From Hyphomicrobiales bacterium (GTDB taxonomy: Bacteria; Pseudomonadota; Alphaproteobacteria; Rhizobiales; Rhizobiaceae): a DNA stretch of 64,000 nt. Of the stretch, positions 17,256 to 25,227 are shown one piece after another. A program made the translations under genes and the position numbers. The notes below the pieces were generated by a model. It was not told the origin of the DNA and ran no database searches. It was given only the letters and a program-made list of their open reading frames with translations. How positions within the stretch are numbered: position 1 is the stretch's first letter; every line of letters begins with the position of its first letter. The DNA is taken from NCBI GenBank assembly GCA_900469615.1, contig UBYA01000011.1, positions 620,001-684,000 of the forward strand. The letters run 5' to 3'.

Positions 17256-18455
17256 ATGACCGATGCCATTATCGTGAATGTCGGCTCCCTGCTGGCACGG
17301 CGGGCGCTGGCCGGCGGCAATGAACTCGATCTTCTGGCTGTATTTTGCGAATCCTGCCGGCAAAATGGAATCTTGCTGGGCCGAGCGGTGGCCTTCATGG
17401 GAACGTTGCATCCGATCTACGAGGAGCGGGCATTTCGCTGGGACTGGAAGGAGCCGGTCGAGTCGATATCGGAATACGAAGCGGACCAGCTGCTGTCTGC
17501 AGACAGCTGGAGGCGCTCCGCTTTATTCCACCTGGCTCAAACCGGCGACACGGAGGTTCGAAGACGGATCGGCTTCGGGGACCGGCTGGATTTCAGCGGA
17601 CTCGAAGCTTTGGCCGCGTCAGGTCATACGGATTTCATCGCCTTCGCATGCAGATTCGGCAAAGACGTTGTCGTCGGCGATATGAACTGTTTCTATTCAT
17701 ATTTCACCACCGTCGCGCCAAATGGCTTTTCCGAGGCGGAGCTGGCGGATCTACGCATTCTTGTTCCGCAGTTGGCACTTGCAAGCAGGGCTGCCGCTTT
17801 GACCGGCATTACCCGGACGGTCGCATCCGTTTATTTGGGAGAGGATGCGGCGCGCGAGGTTCTGAGCGGAGAAATCGTTCGTGGCCACGCGTCCCGCATC
17901 GATGCAGTTGTCTGGTATTCCGATCTGGAAGGTTTCACGCGCTTATCGGATATCAGCGATCCCGATGAGATCATCCCGCTTCTTAATGATTACAGCGACG
18001 CGGTTATTTCTTCCGTCCATGAAGCAGACGGGAATGTGCTTAAGCTGATAGGCGACGGCACCCTTGCGATATTCAGGGCAGGGACCGTAGGCGATGCCTG
18101 CAGGTCAGCCCTGCAGGCATATTATCGCCTTCGCAGCAAGATTCCCGTTTTGAACGCGCGGCGTCAAATCGAAGGCAGGCCGGTGACGGACGTCTATCTC
18201 GGACTTCATCTGGGCGAGGTGTTCTACGGCAATATAGGAAGCCGCGATCGTCTCGACTTCACAGTCGTCGGAAGGACCGTGAACGAGGCTGCCCGGATTG
18301 CCGGCCTGTGCCATGAGCATTCCGCCAACATGCTCATGTCCTCAAAATTTGTGACCGCGCTGGGCCGGGACTCGACGATCGAGACTGCCTCCATCGGACG
18401 CCATGTCTTGCGTGGCGTAACCAAGCCGATGGAGCTGTTCGCACTCGCCTTCTGA
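17256..18455 (+). CDS. Class III adenylate/guanylate cyclase
   Basis: A 399-residue cytoplasmic protein. The C-terminal half (about 215-395) is a class III nucleotidyl cyclase domain: VVWYSDLEGFTRLSD places a metal-binding Asp at 223, and VLKLIGDGTLAIF gives the second at 268. FTVVGRTVNEAARI is the typical late cyclase motif. Residues 1-180 form an N-terminal region without a recognised sensor, a layout common in the many rhizobial cyclases. It should make cAMP; guanylate specificity cannot be excluded. AAGGGAC precedes the ATG at 17256. The gene is single, with no clear operon partner. Confidence 0.9.
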   Translation: MTDAIIVNVGSLLARRALAGGNELDLLAVFCESCRQNGILLGRAVAFMGTLHPIYEERAFRWDWKEPVESISEYEADQLLSADSWRRSALFHLAQTGDTEVRRRIGFGDRLDFSGLEALAASGHTDFIAFACRFGKDVVVGDMNCFYSYFTTVAPNGFSEAELADLRILVPQLALASRAAALTGITRTVASVYLGEDAAREVLSGEIVRGHASRIDAVVWYSDLEGFTRLSDISDPDEIIPLLNDYSDAVISSVHEADGNVLKLIGDGTLAIFRAGTVGDACRSALQAYYRLRSKIPVLNARRQIEGRPVTDVYLGLHLGEVFYGNIGSRDRLDFTVVGRTVNEAARIAGLCHEHSANMLMSSKFVTALGRDSTIETASIGRHVLRGVTKPMELFALAF

Positions 18456-18703
18456 CATGATGTCACCTGCGCCAAGGCAACGCTTTCTTCGTCGTCAAGC
18501 AGAGCTCTATGCTCGAAGTGCATCGGCTGCTTATGCGGAACGCAAGCGGGAGGACGGCTCCGTTTGATCCGTCCCGCATCTGCAAGCCGAATTCTGCCGC
18601 TATCATTCCGTCGTCCCGTCTGGCCAAATCGCGGACGGCGTCGCCGGGTATTTCCTCGCTCACGCCAAGCCGATACCGTCCGCCAGAATCTTGCCGACAA
18701 ATG

Positions 18704-18817
18704 CCCCTCGGCGTTGATGCGACATTCGATGGCATGCCCGCTCATGCGGATATCCTGCTGGCTGAGCGACAGCGGAATGCCGCTGGCGATCTCGATCAGA
18801 TCGAGGACGCTTGTGAC
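18704..18817 (-). pseudogene. Remnant of a biotin carboxylase (AccC-like)
   Basis: Read leftward from 18817, the frame gives VTSVLDLIEIASGIPL, then SLSQQDIR, then MSGHAIECRINAEG. This corresponds to the biotin-carboxylase stretch that begins VTE and runs through the GHAIECRINAEDP signature. The preceding bases (about 18818-18860) contain a possible EDDGCF echo of the family's EDGCFYF, out of register with it, so the copy is decayed. Nothing downstream matches the family, and the intact gene would be over 1300 bp. The remainder of the 18456-18892 gap shows no other gene; short open frames there have no family resemblance. Confidence 0.6.
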
Positions 18818-18892
18818 GCGATCTGCGACGCCCGGACAAAGCAGCCGTCATCTTCAAAATGAACCCCGCCATCTCATTCCGGCACCACAAAC

Positions 18893-20026
18893 CTAGGCCG
18901 CGGGTGCGATGCTTTCCCGCAGAAAGCGTGAAATCCGGTTCAGGCCCTCGCGAAGGATATTCTCGCTGTTTGCGTAGCCGATGCGAAGATATCCCTCCAT
19001 GTCCATGGCACTGCCAGGCGTGAGCATGACGCCAGTGCTTTCGAGCAGGCGTACACAGAGTTCTTCGGAGGAAAAAGGAAGATCGTATTTGAGAAGCGCG
19101 GTGGTTCCCGACTGCGGCTTGATCCAGGAGATCGACGGTTCAGCATCCACCCATTGAGAAAGGATGGCAAGGTTCGTCCGGGTAATCCTGTGGCTGCGCT
19201 CCAGGATCTTGTCCTTGTTCTCCAAGGCTATCGCCGCGAAGTGATCGTCCAACATCCCGACCGAGATCGTGTTGTAGTCGCGATGGATCGATACAGAATG
19301 GATGAGTTCCGAAGGTGCTGCGATCCAGCCGAGGCGCAGGCCGGCCAGCGAATAGGTCTTCGACATGCTGCCCGTGCTGATCCCCTTTTCGTAGAGATCC
19401 GCGATTGAGGCCGTCATGCCGGTGAGACCCTGCTGATCGGTGCCGCGGTAGACTTCGTCGCAGAGTATCCAAGCGCCGCAGGCGCGGGCGATCTCGACGA
19501 TTTTTTCGAGGTAGGCCCGATCCATCAGCGAGCCGGTTGGATTGTTCGGATTGTTGATCGCGATCAATTTCGTGCCGGGAGTCGCGAGTGTCTGCAGCTC
19601 CTCCAGGTCTGGAAGGAAGCCGGTCTTTTCGGTGAGCTTCAGGATTTGCGTGTCCGCACCGAAGCTTTCGGGGATCGAATAGTGCTGCTGGTAGGTTGGA
19701 AGTACGGAGATGACACGGTCACCCGGTTCAACCAGCGTCTGATGCACAAGCGCGTTCGCGCCGATCGCTCCGTGGGTGATGACGATATTCTCGAGCTTCT
19801 GCCTTTCATAGAGGTCAGCGACAAGTGTGCGAAGCCGGACGCTGCCTTCGATTTCGCCGTAGGTGAGCTTGAGGGGCAGCAACTGCTGTTCGATGTCGGT
19901 CCTGCCCGCCATCTCAAGCAGCTCGGCGACCGTCAAGGATTCGACGCAAGTTTCGGCGAGGTTGAGCTCGCACCTGGTCTCGTACTTGTTCATCCAAATC
20001 TCGACGCCGAAATCTCGAATCTTCAT
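18893..20026 (-). CDS. PLP-dependent aminotransferase, class I/II
   Basis: A 377-residue fold-type I aminotransferase. It has the substrate-side N-terminus, INNPNNPTG (about 157-165) in the active site, CDEVYRG (189-195) for the cofactor-ring Asp/Tyr, and SMSKTYSLAGLRLGW with the Schiff-base Lys at 223. The ATG at 20026 was chosen because AGGAGA lies 8 bp upstream; an earlier ATG at 20053 overlaps the preceding stop codon without a site. It is co-transcribed with the ornithine-cyclodeaminase-like gene and a divergent XRE-cupin regulator faces both. It is related to the aminotransferase at 38251. Substrate unknown; amino-acid catabolism is suggested by the neighbours. Confidence 0.88.
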   Translation of the reverse strand: MKIRDFGVEIWMNKYETRCELNLAETCVESLTVAELLEMAGRTDIEQQLLPLKLTYGEIEGSVRLRTLVADLYERQKLENIVITHGAIGANALVHQTLVEPGDRVISVLPTYQQHYSIPESFGADTQILKLTEKTGFLPDLEELQTLATPGTKLIAINNPNNPTGSLMDRAYLEKIVEIARACGAWILCDEVYRGTDQQGLTGMTASIADLYEKGISTGSMSKTYSLAGLRLGWIAAPSELIHSVSIHRDYNTISVGMLDDHFAAIALENKDKILERSHRITRTNLAILSQWVDAEPSISWIKPQSGTTALLKYDLPFSSEELCVRLLESTGVMLTPGSAMDMEGYLRIGYANSENILREGLNRISRFLRESIAPAA

Positions 20027-20049
20027 CGTGTTCTCCTGATTTGCTGAAT

Positions 20050-20991
20050 TCACATGCGCGCGGCGGCAAGGATGGCGACGGCTGCGGCGACGTCTTCGAG
20101 ACCGAGGCCGATCGAACGGAAGAACGCGGGCCGCTCACGGCTCGGCGCTTTTGCCCGTCCAGTCAGCAGTTCCGGCAGGTCTCCGCAAAGTGCGCCGGGT
20201 GTCCAGTCGCCAGCGTCCGTGGCCAGTCTCATCTCGCCGGCCGACGCAGGGGTGGTCGCACGATAGTCGCAATAGACATCCAGGAGCTTCAACGCCGCAG
20301 GATCGATCTCGTGGGCATTGGCTGCGTTCGTGCTGATCGAAGTCACGACCGAGGTTTTGGACAATAGCTTCACATCGATGACCGGCTTTGCCGAGGAGGT
20401 GCAGAGAAGAACGACGTCCGCGCCGTCGATTGCCCTGTCGGCGTCGGTGTGCTTGACAACGGGGACATCGGCTCCAATCGTTTCGGGCACATTCGATTTG
20501 GAGTTGATGTTGGGCGAGGCAATGCGCACTTCCTTCCATTCGCGGATGGTCGTCGCGTAGCGAAGATGGGCCAGGGCGACGGGGCCGGATCCGATGATTG
20601 CGAGAACCGACGCTTCAGGTTCCGCAAGCGCGTTCGCTGCGATCACGGACGTCGCTGCGGTTCGCTCCGTGGTCAGCTTTTGGGAGTCGCACAAAAGGAT
20701 CGGCTTGCCTGTTTCCATGGACATCAGCAATGTCCAGGCCGTGACCAGCGCTTTGCTGCCGCCGGATATATAGGGCGAAAGCTTCGCGCCGAAAACCTTG
20801 TCGTCGGCCAGGACGCCAAGGTAGGTGATGAAGTCACCGGCATCGCGCGGGAAAAGGCTCAAGGTTTGCGGAGGCTGAACGGCGTTTCCATCGGCCATCG
20901 AGCGGAACATGCGTACCAAAACGGAGTTCATGTCCACTTTTGGAAGAAGTGCGGTGATTTCCGTCTCGCCGAGAACGATTGGTTGCGTCAC
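20050..20991 (-). CDS. Ornithine cyclodeaminase / mu-crystallin family protein
   Basis: A 313-residue NAD(P)-dependent enzyme of the OCD/mu-crystallin family. The dinucleotide-binding loop reads IIGSGPVALAHL, and GAKLSPY is likely to include the conserved active-site Lys. Members interconvert ornithine and proline, reduce ketimines such as pyrroline-2-carboxylate, or act as alanine dehydrogenases, so the exact reaction is open. The GTG at 20991 gives the normal family length and is preceded by AAAAGGGA; the frame is open further upstream, but that part crosses the divergent regulator's start. The start is flanked by the palindrome GAATATATTC. Gene order suggests it feeds or drains the aminotransferase encoded next. 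Confidence 0.85.
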   Translation of the reverse strand: MTQPIVLGETEITALLPKVDMNSVLVRMFRSMADGNAVQPPQTLSLFPRDAGDFITYLGVLADDKVFGAKLSPYISGGSKALVTAWTLLMSMETGKPILLCDSQKLTTERTAATSVIAANALAEPEASVLAIIGSGPVALAHLRYATTIREWKEVRIASPNINSKSNVPETIGADVPVVKHTDADRAIDGADVVLLCTSSAKPVIDVKLLSKTSVVTSISTNAANAHEIDPAALKLLDVYCDYRATTPASAGEMRLATDAGDWTPGALCGDLPELLTGRAKAPSRERPAFFRSIGLGLEDVAAAVAILAAARM

Positions 20992-21001
20992 GAATATATT
21001 C
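20992..21001. promoter_or_regulatory. AATATATT palindrome at the OCD-like gene start
   Basis: GAATATATTC is a perfect 10-bp palindrome directly beside the GTG start at 20991. A longer palindrome with the same AATATATT core sits at the other end of the divergent region, so both may be half of an XRE-regulator control system. Confidence 0.4.
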
Positions 21002-21112
21002 CCTTTTACATGCTGCGCAGAAATGGGACGCAAGCGGCCATGCACACGTCGTGGTGGACGCATGCTTGAGATCGCTGTTGAACAGTTTGCCCATTCGGAA
21101 TAGAAGGAGCAT

Positions 21113-21682
21113 ATGGGCAATATATTGCACAGTCAAGGGCGAAGCGATGTATTGGCGCACGTTTCCGGCAACCTCCGGCGGCTGCGGCAGGCTGCGGGTC
21201 TCAGTCAGATCGCGCTGGCTGAGGCCTCGGGTATCAGTCGCAGGATGATCGTTGCCGTCGAAGGAGGGGACGCCAATATAAGCCTTTCGAGCCTCGACAA
21301 GATCGCGGCAGCCATGGGCGTCGGCTTTGTCGACCTCGTAAGGGATCCGGATCGAACGTCGTTGACCGATGTCAACGAGATCACCTGGCGCGGAACAAGT
21401 CCTGAAAGTTTAGGTCTTCTTTTGGGAACCGCTCCCGCTGCGCATGAAGCGCAGATGTGGTTGTGGACGCTCGGGGGGAACGACCGCTACGACGCCGAAC
21501 CGGACCCCCAGGGCTGGTATGAGATGCTCCTGATAACGGAAGGAACCCTTACGCTCGTCCTGAGCGGCGTCGAACAGGACTACCCAGCCGGAACATTCGC
21601 CATTTACAGCTCGGCTCAGTCCTATGCCTACATAAACAAGCGTTCCGAGCCCGCCAAGTTCGTGCGCAATGTGGTATCATAG
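21113..21682 (+). CDS. XRE-family regulator with C-terminal cupin domain
   Basis: A 189-residue regulator. The XRE-type helix-turn-helix occupies about residues 17-75 (LRQAAGLSQIALAEASGISR, then the recognition-helix region RRMIVAVEGGDANIS). The C-terminal half (about 110-188) is a small cupin with YDAEPDPQGWYEMLLITEG. XRE-cupin proteins usually sense a small molecule and control an adjacent amino-acid or amine catabolic gene. It is divergent from the OCD-like/aminotransferase pair. GGAG ends only 3 bp before the ATG at 21113, closer than optimal, and a 12-bp palindrome overlaps codons 2-6, which suggests autoregulation. Confidence 0.9.
   Translation: MGNILHSQGRSDVLAHVSGNLRRLRQAAGLSQIALAEASGISRRMIVAVEGGDANISLSSLDKIAAAMGVGFVDLVRDPDRTSLTDVNEITWRGTSPESLGLLLGTAPAAHEAQMWLWTLGGNDRYDAEPDPQGWYEMLLITEGTLTLVLSGVEQDYPAGTFAIYSSAQSYAYINKRSEPAKFVRNVVS
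21117..21128. promoter_or_regulatory. AATATATT palindrome inside the XRE gene start
   Basis: GCAATATATTGC is a perfect 12-bp palindrome covering codons 2 to 6 of the XRE-cupin gene and sharing the AATATATT core with the site at 20992-21001. The centres are 126 bp apart, about 12 helical turns, which would permit looping. Confidence 0.4.
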
Positions 21683-21743
21683 AACGGTTCCGCCTGTCCT
21701 TTGAATCGCGAAGGCGTTCTAGATCGTTGACCGGTATGGAGCA

Positions 21744-22607
21744 TCAGGCAATCAGTTGCATCGCCGCCTTGAAGAGTAGTCCGTCGGGCTGAGCGAGTGT
21801 TTGGCTGATTTCAAAGTGATTTTGGTGGTTTGCCCTCGATAGGCTCACAGGGACGCCGGCTGCTTCGAGAGCGGCATGGAATTCAAGCGCGTGCCGGCGA
21901 TATTCGTCCGTCTCGAACGTGCCGTAGGCGATCGCGACCGGGCAAGACATCGAATTCGCATGGCGCGCCGGACTGAAGCGATCGATCTCTGTATGCGTGA
22001 GTTGAAGATAGTTGCCACGCGCACTTAGCATCGGACCTTCAAGATCATAAGCTCCGCTGGCGCATAGGATGGCTTTGACTCGTCCGGCGAGGGCGTCGTG
22101 ACCAGGCGCGGTCAATGCCGCAGCGACCAGATGGGCACCCGAGGAATGGCCGATGACGATCAGCCGGTTGCTATCGAATCCCAATTCGTCATGCCGTGCG
22201 GTAAGCCATCCGATCCCGCGCTGGACAGCATTCACCATGTCCGGCAAGCGCGCATCGGGGATGCTGGGAAAATCCAGAACTGCAAAATTGACTCCGGCAC
22301 TGATAAAGTTCGCTGCGGCATAGGCGCTGTCCAATCGGTCGAGGGAGCGCCATGCTCCGCCATGGACGTAGATGGCAACCGGTGCCCGGGATTCTGCCGT
22401 TGCGAAGACATCGATGCGCTCGAAAGGCGAGAGACCGTATTCGTATGTGCGCGGCTGCAATTGCGCATGTACGGCAAGACTTTCGCTGCGATACCAAGCT
22501 ATGATCGCATCAGCGTTGGTCGCCCAGGCGCTTTGGTTATAGTTCAGATTCAAGGTTTCCTGGTCATAGCTCAGATAGACCGGTTCGGCGGAAGATTGGT
22601 TCGTCAA
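21744..22607 (-). CDS. Alpha/beta hydrolase, kynurenine formamidase-like
   Basis: A 287-residue alpha/beta hydrolase of the hormone-sensitive-lipase/arylformamidase group. HGGAW (82-86) forms the oxyanion hole and GHSSG (153-157) gives nucleophile Ser155. The HQNHFE segment near the C-terminus supplies the likely catalytic His. The layout matches the eukaryotic-type N-formylkynurenine formamidase rather than the metal-dependent bacterial KynB. With a kynureninase gene 2.6 kb away it plausibly makes kynurenine from N-formylkynurenine. This substrate is inferred; the family also contains general carboxylesterases. It starts 3 bp after the amidohydrolase stop codon, so the two are co-transcribed. 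Confidence 0.8.
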   Translation of the reverse strand: MTNQSSAEPVYLSYDQETLNLNYNQSAWATNADAIIAWYRSESLAVHAQLQPRTYEYGLSPFERIDVFATAESRAPVAIYVHGGAWRSLDRLDSAYAAANFISAGVNFAVLDFPSIPDARLPDMVNAVQRGIGWLTARHDELGFDSNRLIVIGHSSGAHLVAAALTAPGHDALAGRVKAILCASGAYDLEGPMLSARGNYLQLTHTEIDRFSPARHANSMSCPVAIAYGTFETDEYRRHALEFHAALEAAGVPVSLSRANHQNHFEISQTLAQPDGLLFKAAMQLIA

Positions 22608-22610
22608 TGC

Positions 22611-24302
22611 TTACGCCTTGTTGTTGCGCCGATGGACGATGCGGCCATCGACGATGGTAATGTCTGAATTAATCGCGGCAATGTTGTCAGCCGGGCAAGT
22701 CAGGGGATCGGCGGAAAGAACAGCGAGGTCCGCAAGCTTTCCAACCGACAAACTTCCCTTCAATCCTTCGTCGAAGGTGAGGGCCGCCCCGCCAAGCGAG
22801 GCGCATTCCAGCGCCTCCTCGCGGGTCAGAGCCTGATCCGGGCCGATGACGGCGCCGGCCCTGTCGCGGCGGTTGACGGCATGGGCGACGGAATGAAACA
22901 GGCTGAGCGGCGCGTTGTCGCTACCGAAGGAAATGGGAACGCCCCTTTCGCGCAGCGACCGTAAAGGCACGATTTCTCCCGCGCGCTCATGGCCCAGCTT
23001 AGCCACCAGCTCACTCCCGCGTTTGTAGATGTAGGCCGTCATATGCGTGGTCACCGCAAGACCGAGGTCCGCCGTCTGTCTGACCTGTTCGGGCGTGAGC
23101 GAGACAATATGGCCCAGCACCCACCGCTGGTCGTGGATCGGTGCGAGCTTGCCCACTTCCGCAAACAATTCGAGCATATTGGGTAGGATGCCGACAGCGC
23201 GGATGCCGTTGCGGGCCGCCTCGATCAGGACCGTCTTCAGCGCATCGCGCGGCAGAGACGAATTGTAATGGAAGCCTGCCCAACCCGTCTGCGGAAAGGC
23301 AGCGCTGCGGACACCGCGCTCGATGGAATCGTCGATTTCGCCATAGATGCCAGCCATTTCGAGCCAGTGATCGCCAAGTCCGCGACCAGCCAGCCAATGG
23401 CCCCATGAGCGTAGCAGTTCGAGGCAATCTTCCTGTGATGTCGAGCGCCAGGCTGGGCTGAAGATCATGGAGGCCCGCACCGTCTGCCGGCCCGCAGCAC
23501 GAACTGCCCGATAGGCGTCGAACACTTCCGCGGCGACGCCATGCCCTTCGAATACGCTGGTCGTGCCGGCCTCGTTATAGCTGCGCATGGAGGCGGCGAG
23601 TGCCGAGGCTCGCTGCGCCGCTGAGAAATTCGGTGCCCGACGCATCAGGCTGAGCTCCACCACCGGCATCTTGTTCGTTTCGATGAAGATGCCGGTCGGT
23701 TCCCCGGCGGCGTCCTTGCAGATGTCGATCGACGGCGTTGGCGGCACCGTTGCCGCGGTGATCCCGGCTTCCGCCAGCGCGGCACTGTTGGCGATTGAGA
23801 TCAGTGGGAGCGTCGAACGCCAGTATCCCCAGATCGAGCGGATATACACCGGATTGTGTGGTGCCGCGCGATCGAGATCGTGCCGATCGGGAAAACGTCC
23901 TTCGGCGATGCCGGCCAGCACATTTTCATAGCCCGGCGGCTCGCCGATCGGCATGGTAACAATCCACTCGCCAGGCTTCTTCTGTCTTGCAATCTCGGCA
24001 ATGCGGGCAACGATCTCGGCAATGGACCGGCATCCTGTCAGCGTCGGCAATACGGTTTTGAGCCCTTCGCGATCCATATGCGCGTGGCCGTCGATCAGCC
24101 CCGGTACGGCCGTGCGACCTGCAAGATCGATTACCTCCGTCGCAGCTCCCGTCAATGCTGAGATTTCCTCGTCCGTGCCGATAGCGGTGATGCGGTTGCC
24201 CTGAATGGCGAGGGCCGAACGGACGCCGTTCGATGTCAGAACCTTGCCATTGACCAGCACGAGAGATGCGTTGTCATTCAAAATGTGGGCGTGGCCTGTC
24301 AT
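22611..24302 (-). CDS. Metal-dependent amidohydrolase, YtcJ-like
   Basis: A 563-residue amidohydrolase-superfamily protein of the YtcJ/AepA-like (amidohydrolase_3) group. The N-terminal beta-sandwich part is followed by PGLIDGHAHMDREG (about 68-81), which supplies the first HxH metal pair. The barrel runs through LGHIVSL and SFGSDNAPLSLFHS (late metal-binding Asp), and the C-terminal GKLADLAVLSADPLTC returns to the sandwich. Members cleave C-N bonds of formamides, hydantoin-like rings or N-acyl amines; activity cannot be predicted here. It is upstream of the formamidase-like gene in one operon beside a GntR regulator, which hints at a second deformylase or amidase step in the same pathway. 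Confidence 0.85.
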   Translation of the reverse strand: MTGHAHILNDNASLVLVNGKVLTSNGVRSALAIQGNRITAIGTDEEISALTGAATEVIDLAGRTAVPGLIDGHAHMDREGLKTVLPTLTGCRSIAEIVARIAEIARQKKPGEWIVTMPIGEPPGYENVLAGIAEGRFPDRHDLDRAAPHNPVYIRSIWGYWRSTLPLISIANSAALAEAGITAATVPPTPSIDICKDAAGEPTGIFIETNKMPVVELSLMRRAPNFSAAQRASALAASMRSYNEAGTTSVFEGHGVAAEVFDAYRAVRAAGRQTVRASMIFSPAWRSTSQEDCLELLRSWGHWLAGRGLGDHWLEMAGIYGEIDDSIERGVRSAAFPQTGWAGFHYNSSLPRDALKTVLIEAARNGIRAVGILPNMLELFAEVGKLAPIHDQRWVLGHIVSLTPEQVRQTADLGLAVTTHMTAYIYKRGSELVAKLGHERAGEIVPLRSLRERGVPISFGSDNAPLSLFHSVAHAVNRRDRAGAVIGPDQALTREEALECASLGGAALTFDEGLKGSLSVGKLADLAVLSADPLTCPADNIAAINSDITIVDGRIVHRRNNKA

Positions 24303-24345
24303 TGCGGGTTTTATCCTTCAGGGGATGGTACGGCGACGCCATATG

Positions 24346-25089
24346 TCAAACCGGCGTTTCCGACTTGGTCTTCGTGTCTGCTGCGGCAAAGACTTGTTTG
24401 GTAAGCTCGATATGGACGTCGAGAAGTGAGACCGCCCGTTCGACATCGCGATCGATGGCGGCGTTCATGAGTTCTGTATGCGGCTCCAGCGCGACGGCAT
24501 CGCGAAGCGCTCGATAGACTGGACTTTCGTGCCATTGCGGTTCCTTTGAGGCGTCCAGCGTCGGCATGAAGGTAAGGGCCCGATGATGGCGGCGCAGATG
24601 GTCATGGATCTGCAGGTAGAAGCGCATTTGCCATGGCGATTTACATGCGGAGACCAGCGCAAAGTGGAAGGCTGTATGATGGGTCTCCCAGTCGCTGACG
24701 AAGAGATCCTCAGGATTTTCCACCGGCGGCTTGCAACGGGACAAGCGAAAATGCGCGGCGACCAGAGCCGTTTCCCAGTCGACGTCACCGTGCGCGATTG
24801 ATTGAGTCAGCATCGGCAGCTCCACCAGCCGCCGGGCCTCTGTCAGGTCGCGCAGCTCGGCCATCGAAACCATAGCGACCGTGAAGCCCTTGTTCGCCGT
24901 GGAAGTGACAAGATGCTCGGCTTCCAACCGCGACAGCGCCTCGCGCAGCGGGGTCCATCCCATTCCATAGGTTTCCCGGATCTGGCCAAGCCGCAGCGGC
25001 ACACCCGGCCGTAATCGGGCTTCCAAAATATCCTGTCGAAGGGTCCGGTAGGCAAATTCGGCCTTCGTTGCGCTGTCCGTCGTATCCAT
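24346..25089 (-). CDS. GntR-family regulator, FadR/FCD type
   Basis: A 247-residue GntR regulator. The N-terminal winged helix (FAYRTLRQDILEARLRPG, then RLGQIRETYGMGWTPLREAL, about residues 12-60) is followed by an all-helical FCD effector domain with His/Asp-rich positions suited to metal and carboxylate binding. The ATG at 25089 was preferred because GAGG precedes it; the frame is open to 25161, but that stretch lies in the promoter. It is positioned between the leftward amidohydrolase/formamidase pair and the rightward kynureninase/importer operon, so it probably controls both. The inducer may be kynurenine or anthranilate; this is a guess from context. Confidence 0.9.
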   Translation of the reverse strand: MDTTDSATKAEFAYRTLRQDILEARLRPGVPLRLGQIRETYGMGWTPLREALSRLEAEHLVTSTANKGFTVAMVSMAELRDLTEARRLVELPMLTQSIAHGDVDWETALVAAHFRLSRCKPPVENPEDLFVSDWETHHTAFHFALVSACKSPWQMRFYLQIHDHLRRHHRALTFMPTLDASKEPQWHESPVYRALRDAVALEPHTELMNAAIDRDVERAVSLLDVHIELTKQVFAAADTKTKSETPV

Positions 25090-25140
25090 AACATCCTCAC
25101 TTGCATGGCCATTTATATACGACGCTGATCTGTTCGCAAG

Positions 25141-25183
25141 ATTATATATAATGTTTGACATTTTCGAAATTCGATTCGATTAT
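25141..25183 (+). promoter_or_regulatory. Palindrome and promoter ahead of the kynureninase gene
   Basis: ATTATATATAAT (25141-25152) is a perfect 12-bp palindrome. It is followed by a consensus -35 TTGACA (25155-25160) and, after 17 bp, GATTAT (25178-25183), a fair -10. The kynureninase gene starts 45 bp later. The palindrome may bind the GntR regulator encoded on the other side or may simply be the -10 region of its promoter. Confidence 0.45.
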
Positions 25184-25227
25184 CGGCTATTGCCAGCTCA
25201 TCTGGTGAACGATCGAGGAGACTGAAC

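Noticed and set aside
20027-20053. Alternative ATG at 20053 for the aminotransferase
   Set aside because: It overlaps the OCD-like stop and lacks a ribosome site; the ATG at 20026 has AGGAGA at good spacing.
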